Part shown: in pieces, positions 20,530 through 32,224 of the stretch
Layout of the letters: each line of letters opens with the position of its first letter
How positions within the stretch are numbered: the stretch's first letter is position 1
Notes under the pieces: generated by a model
What the model saw: the letters and a program-made list of their open reading frames with translations, nothing else
Database searches by the model: none
What the model was told of the DNA's origin: nothing
Made by a program: the position numbers and the translations under genes
NCBI GenBank assembly: GCA_011799875.1
Contig: CM022303.1
Coordinates: 295,876,362 to 295,940,361, forward strand
Source: Thinopyrum elongatum
Lineage: Eukaryota > Streptophyta > Magnoliopsida > Poales > Poaceae
Reading direction: 5' to 3'
DNA length: 64,000 nucleotides

Positions 20530-21375
20530 ATGAATACCGATGCTTTTCACAAGTTTATCACTAAATATGGACTTGACTCTGAGATAGTAGCCTCTTTTTG
20601 TGAATCATTTGCTACTCATGTTGATCTCCCTAAGGAGAATTGGTTGAAATATCATCCCCCTATCAAAGAAGAAATTAAAGAACCCGACATAGCTAAAGAT
20701 GAAACTATTATTTATAATGTTGATCCAATTGTGCCTACTGCTTATATTGAAAACCCACCTTTCCCTGTTAGAATAAAGGAACATGCTAAGGTTTCAACTG
20801 TGGTTCGCAAAAGTAATATTAGAGCACCTAAACCTGCTGAACAAATTAAAGTAGAACCTAGTGTTGCTATGGTTAAAGATCTCCTGGTAGAAAATATTGA
20901 TGGGCATGTTATTTACTTATGTGATGAAGCTGCTAGAATTGCCAAACCCGATGAAAAGGATAAACATAGACCCGTTGTTGGCATGCCTGTTGTCTCAGTT
21001 AAAATAGGAGATCATTGTTATCATGGTTTATGTGATTTAGATGCTAGCGTGAGTGCTATTCCTTTTACCTTATACCAAGAAATTATGAATGACATAGCAC
21101 CCGCTGAAATAGAAGACATAGATGTTACTATTCAACTTGCTAATAGAGACACCATCACACCACTTGGGATTGTTAGAGATGTTGAAGTCTTGTGTGGGAA
21201 AATAAAATACCCTACTGATTTTCTAGTTCTTGGCTCCCCACAAGATGACTTTTGTCCCATTATCTTTGGTAGACCTTTCTTGAACACTGTCAATGCTACT
21301 ATAGATTGTCATAAACAAACTGTCAGTGTTAGCTTTGGTGATGAGTCTCATGAGTTTAATTTTTTCCAAGTTTAA
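20530..21375 (+). pseudogene. Gag C-terminal part and aspartic protease, Athila-type
   Basis: 281 open codons. The N-terminal 130 residues are a linker (NWLKYHPPIKEEIKEPD). The protease follows: PVVSVKIGDHCYHGLCDLDA, active-site region CDLDASVSAIPF, and the C-terminal flap-side IIFGRPFLNT. The usual D-x-G-A-S active site has D in place of G here (DLDAS), which should impair the enzyme. A one-base expansion of a T run near 21361 shifts the frame and produces the stop at 21373. Confidence 0.85.
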
Positions 21376-22485
21376 TAGACAACCTCACAAGAAAGAATTA
21401 CCTAGTAAGGATGAAATAATTGGTCTTGCTTCTATTGATGTGCCTCGTACTGATCCACTAGAACAATATTTGCTAGACCATGAAAATGATATGCACATGC
21501 ATGAAAGAAATGAGATAGATAAAATTTTCTTTGAACAATGACCTCTGCTCAAACATAATTTGCCTATTGAAACTCTAGGAGGTCCTCCTCCACCTAAAGG
21601 TGATCCTATGTTTGAATTGAAACAATTGCCTGACACTTTGAAATATGTTTATCTCGATGAGAAAAAGATATATCCTATTATTATTAGTGCTAACCTTTCA
21701 GAACATGAAGAAGAAATATTATTAAAAATTCTGAAGAAGCACCGTGCTGCTATTGGATATACTCTTGATGATCTTAAGGGCATTAGTCCCACTCTCTGCC
21801 AGCACAAGATTAATATGGAACCTGATGCTAAACCCGTTGTTGATCATCAATGACGTTTGAATCCTAAGATAAAAGAAGTGGTAAGAACTAAAATATTAAA
21901 ACTTCTGGAAGCAGGTATAATCTACCCCATAGCTGATAGTAGATGGGTAAGTCCTGTTCATTGTGTCCCTAAGAAGAGAGGTATTACTGTTGTTCCTAAT
22001 GATAAAATTGAACTCATTCCACAAAGGATTGTTACTGGCTATAGAATGGTTATTGATTTTAGAAAATTAAATAAAACAACTAGAAACGATCATTACCCTT
22101 TGCCTTTTATTGATCAAATGCTAAAAAGATTATCAAAGCACACACACTTTTGCTTCCTAGATGGATATTCTGGTTTTTCTCAAATACCTGTTTCAGCACC
22201 TGATCAAGAGAAAACCACTTTTACTTGCCCTTTCGGAACTTATGCTTATGGACGTATGCCTTTTGGTTTATGCAATGCACCTGCTACCTTTCAAAGATGT
22301 ATGACTGCTATATTCTCTGACTTTTGTGAAAAGATTGTTGAGGTTTTCATGGATGATTTTTGTATATATGGAACTTCTTTTGATGATTGCTTGAGCAACC
22401 TTGATCGAGTTTTGCAGAGATGTGAGCAAACTAATCTTGTCTTGAATTGGGAGAAGTGCCACTTTATGGTTAATGAAGGTATTGT
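21376..22485 (+). pseudogene. Reverse transcriptase (5' part), Athila-type
   Basis: One frame from about 21365 to the insertion at 22491. Stops are at 21539-21541 and 21851-21853; the latter lies in CAATGACGT and fits CGA to TGA. Motifs in order: KKHRAAIGYTLDDLKGI, EAGIIYPIADSRWVSPVHCV, YRMVIDFRKLNKTT, FCFLDGYSGFSQIPV, MPFGLCNAPATFQRCM, and the catalytic FMDDF box at 22346-22360. The next codons are interrupted by the LTR of the Tat-like element and resume at 29807. Both catalytic Asp residues of FMDDF are intact. Confidence 0.92.
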
Positions 22486-22490
22486 CTTGG

Positions 22491-23400
22491 TGTCGGGGAA
22501 AACAAACAGGGGCATGTATTTTCCCCTGACTCGTGCACGGACAACACCAAGGCCATGTCAAGATACAAGAGACCAAGATCTTCGAAGAACCAGCATGCTG
22601 ATTAAGAAGGCCAAGACCAAGACAGAGAAGCGAGACACCACCAGGAGAAAAGCCTCCCTTGCCGGGCAGGCGGACCTGGCAAGGACAAGGGCTCCCCTGG
22701 AAGAAAGCATTCAAGACGTCCCGGCAGGGCCTGCCGGGACTCACGAGGGCAAAGACACCTCACCAAGCCATCTCACCATGACCCATGTCGTTGATCAATG
22801 TGGTGTCAAGCCGCAAAGTGACTAAGTGGCAGCCATTCACCACATGGCGGCCTCATTCTATAGGAGATACCTACAGATGACACCCGTCCTGCGACGTGCC
22901 AAGCAAGCAGGCATGGAGCTGGCAAGATGAGCCCGATAAGGCTTGCCGGGCAAGCAACGATGTGACGTTGAGCTGTGCATTTAATGCACTTTGTCAGCCT
23001 GCAGAATTAGGTATGATAGCACTGTTTGCTATCTTATTAGTGCATAATGACTGTTTTGCCACTATGGTGACCCCTTAACCTATAAAAGGAGGCCCATGGC
23101 AACCGTAGCAAGGGATGGAAAGTTGAACACCCCCACGCTCGTACGCGCGTAGTCACTGCCTCCCCAGGGCGAGCCTACCGGGCAAGTGTACTACACTCCA
23201 CCGCCACTTTTCCACCATCAATCCACCAAAGCAGGAGTAGGGTTTTACGCCTCGCAGCGGCTCGAACCTGGGTAAAATTGCCCGTGTGATATCTGTCGTG
23301 TTGCCCCACGTTCTTCTACTCTTTGTGCAACACGACACCCCCCCTGCCAAACCAGCAAGGGGCCCCTTGGCCCCATAGGTGGCCGTGGTTTCCCGCGACA
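22491..23400 (+). repeat. 5' LTR of copy 2
   Basis: 910 bp, TGTCGGGGAAAACAAAC...TTTCCCGCGACA. A CCTATAAAAGGAGGCCCATG promoter-like segment lies near 23080. Confidence 0.96.
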
Positions 23401-23404
23401 TCTT

Positions 23405-23423
23405 TGGCGCGCCAGGTAGGGGG
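23405..23423 (+). promoter_or_regulatory. Primer-binding site of copy 2
   Basis: TGGCGCGCCAGGTAGGGGG, four bases after the LTR, starting TGG as expected for pairing with a tRNA CCA end. The tRNA was not identified from sequence alone. It fixes the element orientation as plus. Confidence 0.85.
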
Positions 23424-24590
23424 ATCGCCTGCGCGAACCTGAAGGCGAGGGCAGCGTGCCGTTTCCGCAGTAGCATGCCCAATGGTTGTTGGCGTCTGAG
23501 GCGTTTGCGAAGATGCGACGACTAAGCAAGTCCGTCCCCGGGCCTGCCCTGTCCAATACCACGGTCCGCCATGGCCACGACGGCGGCGAAGATTAATTCC
23601 GGTGGTGGTATGCTCTTCATCGGCGGCCCCTGCAGCACGACTGCTGCTCGAGCGCCGCTCGAGAAGGGGGGCATGGCGTGCGGGCGTGAGTTTCTTCTTC
23701 TCCATCCCTCCTCTTCGTCAGCAGTCCGGCTGCCTTGGCCTCGGCATCGCCAATGTCGATGATTACCGCGCGTCACTCGGTTCAGCATTTACCCCGTTTC
23801 AGGAAATCCTGAGTGAGGCGCTGGCTTGAATCCATTGGTTGATGCCCCGGCAAGTATGCTCTGGCAAGTCCACCTGCGTCGGCGTGGTCCACGCGGTGGT
23901 TGCCGAGCCGCACGAGAGGAGAGGGGAAAGGAGAAAGCCCGAAGGAGCCTGGCACCGCATGTCACTGCCTGCCAGATACGCGTGACACGAATCAGTCCCT
24001 GCCGGGAACCAGAGAATTATTTGCTTGACCCTCGCCTTCTCGGGCATCACGTGCGCGTCAAATGCACGCGGCCGCGAAGGACGAGGAGAAGTGAAAACAG
24101 AAGCTATGTCTACATCATCATTTTTGTTGATACGTTTCAAATTATTGCGGTCGTTTATCCCTTGGCTTAAGGAAGTGTTTGTATTATGAAATTCCTCCTG
24201 GGACAGAACCTTTTCTAGATTCTTTGATCGCACCATCGTCCTGTCTCGAGCCATGCTCGCAGGATGAGAGGCTGCGTCGAGAGCTACCTAGGAAAAACCT
24301 GCCAGGACGCATCCACGCCAAGATGAATGTTAAGGGCCAGACCCTTACGGCAATCATGGCAATATGATACCGGCAGGCATCCGAAACAGACATAGGGATT
24401 AATCATATGAACACTAACATATAGAGCTTGAAGGGACAAACGCACATTTAAGATTCCATAGGGAATGCCAGTTTTCACGCAAACACAAAAGATATAGTGC
24501 CTTAACACAAAGCACACATCATGTTATGTTACAGGGGATCAGAGGAGCGACGGCGGCTCGTTACTTGGTCTTGTGGCCAGACGAAGCCGT
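23424..24590 (+). other. Leader of copy 2, no gag recognised
   Basis: Only short open frames (for example 23571-23762, MATTAAKINSGGG). None shows a gag core, zinc knuckle or protease motif. It may be a gag relic too diverged to read. Confidence 0.5.
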
Positions 24591-26144
24591 CTAAACTTGA
24601 AGGACCCTGGCAGCACGGGAAGCGGCTTTCTCCTTGGCAACTGCGACATCGGCACCCGCTGGAGGTTTCTTGAACCCGTCGTCAAGGTCGAGATCCGGAT
24701 GGCGGTAAGCGATGTTGCTCAAGACCATGAAGAGGGCATTGTGGGAAAGCTTCCGGGACTTGGTCGCGAAGCGCTCGACCCTCCCCTTTTCGTGCACCTT
24801 CAGCTTCTCGATCAACTCGTTGAAGAAGACTCCCAGCCTGGCGCTTGGGACCTCGTTCTTGTTGACCGAGAAAGTTGGGCCATCCATACCCATCGCCGCG
24901 GCTTGGGCAGCAAGGCGATCGGCGATGTCGATCAGGCTCTTGATCCAGAGGTTGACTTGGTCGGACTGGTTCTTCATTTTGTCCTCAGCATCCTTCTGGA
25001 GATGCTTGGCGGTATCCAGATCCTTGGACAGCAGTTGCTGGCGTGATTCGATGGACTCTACAGCGCTCTCCAAGGAGCCGATCCTGGCCTTCATGTCGAT
25101 GATGGTGCCGTTGGCGGTCTCAAGGCTATGGGTCATGGAGGAGAGCTGCGACTGCGCATCAGTCAAGAGAACCTCAGCCTTCCGCGCTTCTTCTTTGAGG
25201 GCTTCCACCCCTTTGGCGCTCCCGGCAAGGTCCTCCATCAGCTTAGCCACCTGCTGATCTAGGTCAGTCTTGGCGGCAGATGCAGCAGCCAGATCGTCAG
25301 TGAACTTCTTCAACTGAGCGGCAGAATCGGCAGCAACGGCATCCAGGGCAGCTCTGTGCTTATCCTCCAGCTCCTTGGTGCGCTGACACACAAGAGCCTC
25401 CAGATTGTCATCCTTGGCACGCAGAGTGGCTTCGAGCATCTCCTCCCGAAGGGAAATCTCTTGCTCTCTGGCATCAAGGGATGCCTTGCGGTCCACCAAG
25501 CGCGCCTCGCGGGCCATGACATCCTCCTTTGTCATCAGGAGCGCCTCTTGCGGCCTCATGAGCACTTTGAATTGCTTATCGTGCCACACGCGCAGCTCCG
25601 AGCACTTGTCCTTCAACTTCTGGTCCACCCTGCTGGCGGACTCACGCCGCTCCTTGAGCGCCTGCCACTTCTGGTTGTGCCGGGCCTGCATCTCCTTCAT
25701 GCTTATCGCCATGGACTCCAAGAACGACAAGTCCATTGCGACGGCAGCTGAGTCATCGGCCTCTCTAGCTCCCTGAGAATGCGGTGCCAGGAGGCGTTGA
25801 AGTTCCTCATCGAGCTCCATGCCCGTTGTCAAGGACGGACCGGGGGCTCCGATATCAGGCAGCGACAACACCATGGCCAGCGTGCTTGAGGGAAACGGCG
25901 GAATATCCATGACGATCCCGGAAGGGGGAAGTGGGTCCATGGTTTGGAGAGGGATTTTCTCCTCAATCACCACTCCCTCCTCCAGGGCGCCCCGGGGAAT
26001 GCTCTACCACCGCCAAGGAATCCTGGGCATTCCCGGAAATGAGGCCCTGCCCCTCAGCAGTAGAAATCTCAACGGCCTCGTCCGCAGCGGCCCGTCCTAT
26101 GTCAGCCACCACTTCTAGCAGCTCTGGCTCCTCGGCTTGGGGGT
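24591..26144 (-). pseudogene. Antisense ORF of copy 2, exon 3 (coiled-coil region)
   Basis: The predicted acceptor AG is at 26145-26146. The exon reads DPQAEEPELLEVVADIGRAA, then a one-base frameshift near 25965-25990, then 460 open codons to 24591. The long part is rich in E, K, L, A and R with heptad-like spacing and is expected to be a long coiled coil. The C-terminus includes KLSHNALFMVLSNIAYRHPD, a conserved-looking end that I associate with Transposase_28 proteins. It is probably the C-terminal half of the protein begun in exon 1. The function is unknown. Confidence 0.7.
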
Positions 26145-26269
26145 CTGCGGATGAAAATGCCAATGAACAACAAAGAAACTGAAGTCTCAGGTAAAAGAGG
26201 GAATTAGGAAAAGTGGTTAGAGCAAAGAAGGAAAAAGGATATAAGTGGAGTATGTGGAGAAGTCTGCCG

Positions 26270-26666
26270 GGCAGGGACTTCAGTTTCCCCGGCAGCATAT
26301 GTTGCCGGACCACGCACTTCACCCTCTGCCGCGGCAGCCGCGGCAGCCTTGTGCCCGACCGCGGAGGGCTCCGTGGGGGTTCTTTCAGCTCGGCCAGTGG
26401 GAGAGGTATGCCCCTCCGGGGGAAGCTCGTCCTGCATCGTCTCACCTCCTCCTCCGGCCGAGGGAACGGGGAGGCCATTACCATTGCCTCCAGTGGGAGG
26501 TACCAAGCCCCCATTTCTGGGCCGAGGGCTGGACTGGGAGCTCGGCACGGAATCTTCCACGTCGCTCCCCGCCAAGGCCGGGCTCTCCGCACCCTTTGGT
26601 GACCCGACGCGGTGGAGCCTCTTTCGTGGGCGGTAGATGAGTGTCTCGGCGTCCTCCTCCACTTCC
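26270..26666 (-). pseudogene. Antisense ORF of copy 2, exon 2
   Basis: Starts after the acceptor at 26667-26668 and reads in phase EVEEDAETLIYRPRKRLHRV, then a G/P/S-rich low-complexity stretch. The donor of intron 2 aligns with GTAAC of copy 1 (189-185), but here the site is changed to CACATACTCC, so intron 2 may not be spliced from this copy. The exon end is therefore approximate. Confidence 0.6.
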
Positions 26667-26750
26667 CTACCAGCAACAGCAAAACAAAGAGGTCAGTCAG
26701 CACAAAAAAAATTGAAGATCCCGATAAGAGATAGGAAATTTTTTCCTTAC
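26667..26750 (-). other. Predicted intron 1 of the antisense ORF (copy 2)
   Basis: Donor GA|GTAAGG at 26750-26745, T-rich tract, acceptor GCTGGTAG|GGAAG; 84 bp. It has the same position and phase as 566-651 in copy 1. Confidence 0.7.
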
Positions 26751-28528
26751 TCTTCTTCAATAAGCATGGAGTTCAAATTGAACTCCATGGGAGGCGAGGG
26801 CTCCCTCCCTCTCTTTGGTGGCGGAGGGGCAGAGATCTCCGACAGCTTGGGTGCCCGGTGTGGCACCGGGGGCTCCGAGGAAGACGAGCTCTGTGAAGAA
26901 CTCGAGCCGGAGTGGGAGCTGGAGTCAATTTCCATGTCCGCCGATTGCTTGGCGGAGGAAGTCTTGGCCCAAGAAAGACAAGGGGATTGGCGGCACACCA
27001 CATCGGCCTTGGTGGTGGTCTTCTTCACCCTCTTGACGGCGGGCGCTGGATTGGGGGCCGCCGCCCCTCGGTTGGCAGCGCGCCTGCGGGGGCGCTGGTC
27101 CAAATCCGGCTCGGGGGCTTGAAACCCAGCCGCGAGCCATTCCTCCTCGGGCTCCACCACCTCGCCATCCTCCTCCTCCTCCTCCTCCTGGAGTTCCATT
27201 GCTGCCGTGGCTAGGGCCTTTAGCCCGGCAAGGTTATCCCCAGCAAGCTCTTCCCCGGCAGCCCCTCCCGTGGCTTGCGCTTCGCTGCCATCGTGAGAGG
27301 AACTCTCATCCTCAGCTTTCCCTTTGCCCTTCCCGGCCTTCGGGGCCCTCGCCATCTCCGCAAAACGGGCAACCTTGTCCTCCTCAACCCTCCTTAAGAT
27401 ATACGCCACCTCCGCAGAGGAGGTGCGTTTATACATCCTAGTCTCAACCCTGGTGGCCTTCTCCACCAGGGTGCTCGTCCACTGAAGCTCCTCATCAAAA
27501 GTGGGCAGTCGCCAATCTCCTACCACCCCTTGAGCATTACAATCCAGCATCCATTTCAGTATCTGGTCCCGGGCTGAATTGATGTTCAAGGGAGCAACTA
27601 TTGCCGGGAGCTTGAACAGCTCGAAGCGGCCAAACAATTGGTCACACAACCAGGCATGGCCATAAACCGATAAATTGTTGGCCAAGCCTGGGAGCAACCT
27701 CATCCTGTCCGCCGTGTCGCCATACAACTAGGCAGGTCTGTCCCTCTCCTGCAATGGCGAGATACGGCGGAGAAGAAAATCTGCCCCGACATGCTCGATG
27801 GTCAACCCGGCAGCCTTCAAACGGGTAATCCTGTTGATTGCCGGGCGCAAACTATCTTCGGTGAGGCCATAAGCGCTCCATTCCTTGCCGCGCTCAACAC
27901 ATACCGTCCGCGCCTCACAGAATTCAGGGGCTTCCTTGTCTTGAATCCAACACCAATCCCCTCTCCACTCATCCCACCTCTCGCGCTGCCTCCCAGGGAT
28001 GTAATCCCAAAGCTTCCTCGCCACCCGCGGCATCCAGGAAATGTTTCCGGAGCGGTGACCCTTGTTCTCCACCCGCGGAACAAAATAATGCCGGAACAGA
28101 TCTACGTTGGGAGTGATTCCGACGAAATTCTCACACAAATGCGCGAAAATGGCCATGGTCGCCATTGCATTTGGCGTGAAGTCGAGGAGGTGGAATCCAT
28201 AGATGGTCATGATCGCCTCAAAGAATCTGGAGTAAGGGGGAGAGAGACCGTAGATGAAGTAAGCACAGAAGAATCGATACGAGTCTGGCGGATCCTCCTT
28301 CCCATCCGCAAAAACTTTGGGTGCCCCGTGTTGTTTCGGGACAGGCCTCCCCCACAGATATCCATACCTCGCTTGAAGAACCCGCCCGCCCAGGCTCGAC
28401 GGAAGGAAGAAGACGTCTTCCCTCCGCTTCTTGTTCAGCTCCGCTGCCCTCTTGCTCCCCTCGGCGACCACTTCCTTCGCCGGAGCCGTCTGTTTCCCTT
28501 TCTCCGCAGGTTTCTTCCCCATCTCCAT
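26751..28528 (-). pseudogene. Transposase_28-type antisense ORF, exon 1 (copy 2)
   Basis: Starts at MEMGKKPAEKGKQ and shares the domain motifs of copy 1: LQARYGYLWGR, DSYRFFCAYFIYGL, FHLLDFTPNAMATMAIFAHL, VDLFRHYFVPR. A premature TAG at 27728-27730 replaces the Trp of the AWLYGD-like motif seen in copy 1, dividing the exon into 28528-27728 and 27727-26751. The frame otherwise runs through to the intron donor, ending NSMLIEEE. The C-terminal third is acidic and serine-rich. It is antisense to the element and its biochemical role is unknown. Confidence 0.8.
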
Positions 28529-28897
28529 GGCGGCGATGCGAGTGGAGAAAGGGTGCGGCGAGAACGGAGGTGGGCGGATAAGAGGAAAGGGGAAACCACT
28601 GCTTGGCTTGCACAGGAAGATGATGGAAGGGCGGGGCGAACAACAGGTGAACCGTGCCGATCCGCTTTTCCCTGTTTTTAAGGGGGGGGGGAGTGCGGAA
28701 CAGAGGCGCGACGCTTCAGAAAGTTACCGTTTTTCCTTAACCCCACGATGCGCAGTAATTGCGCGTAGTGGATGTTGGATTGACTAGTCAACATGGCGAA
28801 CCGGCACCTGCAGCCTTCTTCTGCCACGTGTCCGTGCACTGTTGGGGGCCTAACCCAACGTGCCGCGTGACATGTTTGGCTCAGGCCCGAGGGCTTA
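28529..28897. other. Spacer upstream of the antisense ORF and PPT of copy 2
   Basis: No coding signal. Minus-strand TATA-like CCTTAAAAAC at 28674-28683 next to a run of C/G; weak. The PPT region is GGCCCGAGGGCTTA just before 28898. Confidence 0.45.
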
Positions 28898-29806
28898 TGT
28901 CGGGGAAAACAAACAGGGGCATGTATTTTCCCCTGACTTGTGCACGGACAACACCAAGGCCATGTCAAGATACAAGAGACCAAGATCTTCGAAGAACCAG
29001 CATGCTGATTAAGAAGGCCAAGACCAAGACAGAGAAGCGAGACACCACCTGGAGAAAAGCCTCCCTTGCCGGGCAGGCGGACCTGGCAAGGACAAGGGCT
29101 CCCCCGGAAGAAAGCATTCAAGACGTCCCGGCAGGGCCTGCCGGGACTCACGAGGGCAAAGACACCTCACCAAGCCATCTCACCACGACCCACGTCGTTG
29201 ATTAATGCAGTGTCAAGCCGCAAAGTGACTAAGTGGCAGCCATTCGCCACATGGCGGCCTCTTTCTACAGGAAATACCTACAGATGACACTCGTCCTGCG
29301 ACGTGCCAAGCAAGCAGGCATGGAGCTAGCAAGACGAGCCCGACAAGGCTTGCCGGGCGAGCAACGATGTGACCTTGAGCGGTGCATTTAATGCACTCTG
29401 TCAGCCTGCAGAATTAGGTATGATAGCACTGTTTGCTATCTTATCAGTGCATAATGACTGTTTTGCCACTGTGGTGACCCCTTAACCTATAAAAGGAGGC
29501 CCATGGCAACCGTAGCAAGGGATGGAAAGTTGAACACCCCCACGCTCGTATGCGCGTAGTCACTGCCTCCCCAGGGCGAGCCTGCCGGGCAAGTGTACTA
29601 CGCTCCACCACTACTTTTCCACCATTAATCCACCAAAGCAGGAGTAGGGTTTTACGCCTCGCAGCGGCCCGAACCTGGGTAAAATTGCCCGTGTGATATC
29701 TGTCGTGTTGCCCCACGTTCTTCTACTTTTGTGCAACACAACATCCCCCCTGCTGAACCAGCAAGGGGCCCCTTGGCCCCATAGGTGGCCGTGGTTTCCC
29801 GCGACA
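28898..29806 (+). repeat. 3' LTR of copy 2
   Basis: 909 bp, same ends as 22491-23400. It is followed by TSD CTTGG. Confidence 0.96.
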
Positions 29807-30635
29807 CTTGGGGCATAAAATTTCTGAACGAGGTATTGCGGTGGACCAAGCTAAAGTTGACGCCATTGAGAAAATGCCATGTCCTAAAGATATTAAAGGT
29901 ATTCGTAGTTTCCTTGGTCATGCTGGTTTTTATAGGAGGTTTATTAAAGACTTCTTTAAAATTTCTAGTCCTCTTACAAATCTTTTACAAAAGGATGTTC
30001 CATTTGTTTTTTATGATGATTGTGTAGAAGCCTTTGAAACACTTAAGAAAGCCTTAACTTCTGCACCTATTGTTCAACCACCTGATTGGAACTTGCCTTT
30101 TGAAATTATGTGTGATGCTAGTGATTATGCTAGTGGTGCTGTTCTAGGACAAAGAGTTGATAAGAAACTAAATGTTATTCAATATGCTAGTAAAACTCTA
30201 GACAGTGCCCAAAGAAATTATGCTACCACTAAAAAAGAATTTTTAGCAGTTGTGTTTGCCTGTGATAAATTCAGATCTTACATTGTTCATTCTAAAGTTA
30301 CTGTTCACACCGATCATGCTGCTATTAAATATCTTATGGAAAAGAAAGATGCTAAACCTAGACTCATTAGGTGGGTTCTCTTGCTACAAGAATTTGATTT
30401 ACATATCACTGATAGAAAAGGAGCTGAGAACCCTATAGCTGATAACTTATCTAGGTTAGGGAATATCCTTGATGACCCACTACCTATTGATGATAGCTTT
30501 CCTGATGAGCAACTGGTTGCAATAAATGTTTCTCATAACACTCCTTGGTATGCTGACTATGCTAATTATATTTGCTAAATACATACCACCTAGTTTCATA
30601 TACCAACAAAAGAAAAAATTCTTCTATGATTTAAG
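29807..30635 (+). pseudogene. Reverse transcriptase C-terminal part and RNase H, Athila-type
   Basis: Resumes the RT frame after the insertion ([20 protein letters not shown]). Then RT thumb motifs [17 protein letters not shown], and RNase H (RT_RNaseH type) with [43 protein letters not shown] and DNLSRLGNI. It reads open from 29808 to the TAA at 30578, then shows KYIPPSFIYQQKKKFFYDL, the usual link to integrase. The sequence is cut at about 30636 by direct fusion to LTR sequence. No integrase remains. Confidence 0.92.
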
Positions 30636-31075
30636 ACTTTTCTCGTAGTTGCGGATGCTTGCGAGGGGGTTAATCATAAGTAGGAGGTTTGTTCAAGTAA
30701 GAACAACACCTAAGCACCGGTCCACCCACATATCAAATTATCAAAGTAGCGAACACGAATCAAACCAACATGATGAAAGTGATATGATGAAATTCCCGTG
30801 TACCCTCAAGAACGCTTTGCTTATCATAAGAGACCGTTTTGGCCTGTTCTTTGCCACAAAAGGATTGGGCTACCTTGCTGCACTTTATTTACCGTTACCA
30901 TCACTTGCTCATTACAAATTATCTTGCTATCAAACTATCTGTTACCGACTATTTCAGTGCTTGCAGAAAATACCTTGCTGAGAACCACTTGTCATTTCCT
31001 TCTGCTCCTCGTTGGGTTGGACATTCTTACTTATCGAAAGGACTACTATTGATCCCCTATACTTGTGGGTCATCA
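30636..31075 (+). repeat. 3' LTR fragment of the Athila-type element
   Basis: 440 bp matching 19296-19735 end to end without gaps. The 5' 1078 bp are deleted. It is followed by TSD GTGCG. Confidence 0.95.
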
Positions 31076-31080
31076 GTGCG

Positions 31081-32224
31081 CCTAGACCAATAAGGCCAGG
31101 GCGCCTCGCCTCAGCCCATGCTAGCCTTGGGTCGTGGTGGACCCACTTGTGGACTTCCGGACCCCTCCGGAATCCTCCGAAACCTTATGGAAGCTTCCCG
31201 GTACAATACCGAAAAAACTGCACCTTTTTCCGAAACCCAAAATATGACTTCCCATATATAAATCTTTACCTCTCGACCAATCCTAGAATCCTCGTGACGT
31301 CCAGGATCTCATCCAAGACTCCGAACAACATTTGGTTACCACTCATCAAATATCCCAATACTACTCTAGCATCAACGAACGTTAAGCGTGCGACCCTACA
31401 GGTTTGGGAATTATGTCGTCATGACCGAGACACCTCTCTAGTCAAACCAATAGCGGGACCTGGATGCCCATATTGATTCCTACATATTCCATGAAGATCT
31501 TTTATCGGTTGAACCTTTATGACAACATACGTAATTCCCTTTGTCTGTCGGTATGTTACTTGCCCGAGATTCGATCGTCGGTATCTCTATACCTAGTTCA
31601 ATCTCGTTACCGGCAAGTCTCTTTACTCGTTACATAATACATCATCTTGCAACTAACTCATTATTTACTTTGCTTGCAAGCTTCTTGTGATGTGTATTAC
31701 CGAGAGGGCCTAGAGATACCTCTCCGATACATGGAGTGACAAATCCCAATCTCGATTCATGCCAACTCAACAGACACCTTTGGAGATACCTGTAGATCAT
31801 CTTTATGATCACCCAGTTACGTTGTGACATTTGATAGCACACAAGGTATTCCTCCGGTATCTGGGAGTTGCATGATCTCATGGTCGAAGGAATATGTATT
31901 TGACATTAAGAAAGCAGTAGCAATAAACCGAACGATCATATGCTAAGCTAACGGATGGGTCTTGTCCATCACATCATTCTCCTAATGATGTGATCCCGTT
32001 ATCAAGTGACAACACATGTCTATGGTTAGGAAACCTTAACCATCTTTTGATCAACGAGCTAGTCTAGTAGAGGCTCACTAGGAACACGGTATTAGTTTAT
32101 GTATCCACACATGTATTTAAGTTTTCGGTCAATACAATTCTAGCATGAATAATAAACCTTTATCATGAATAAGGAAATATAATAATAACAACTTTATTAT
32201 TGCCTCTAGGGCATATTTCCATCA
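31081..32224 (-). repeat. Angela 3' LTR, piece 2
   Basis: Continues piece 1 and ends GGCATATTTCCATCA on the plus strand. On the minus strand the start reads TGATGG where the family typically has TGTTGG. Confidence 0.95.

Larger units (their letters stand above)
22491..29806 (+). mobile_element. Non-autonomous Ty3-gypsy element, copy 2 (complete)
   Basis: 7316 bp with LTRs 22491-23400 and 28898-29806 and the exact TSD CTTGG (22486-22490 and 29807-29811). The insertion falls within the RT gene of the Athila-type element. The PBS follows the left LTR and a G-rich tract precedes the right LTR, so the element points to plus. Its only long coding region is antisense (28528 down to 24591). No gag, protease or polymerase was recognised, so it would need a partner element. 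A hand count gives about 34 LTR-LTR differences in 905 bp. Confidence 0.93.
18218..31075 (+). mobile_element. Athila-type Ty3-gypsy element (autonomous-type pol, internally deleted)
   Basis: 5' LTR 18218-19735, PBS, gag, protease, RT and RNase H, then a 440-bp 3' LTR fragment. The exact TSD GTGCG is at 18213-18217 and 31076-31080. Integrase and the first 1078 bp of the 3' LTR are missing. RT is interrupted by the 22491-29806 insertion. The RT/RNase H type resembles the Fatima/Sabrina/WHAM cluster of Triticeae; the family name is unresolved. A hand count gives 17 differences in the 440 shared LTR bases (15 transitions). Confidence 0.93.
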
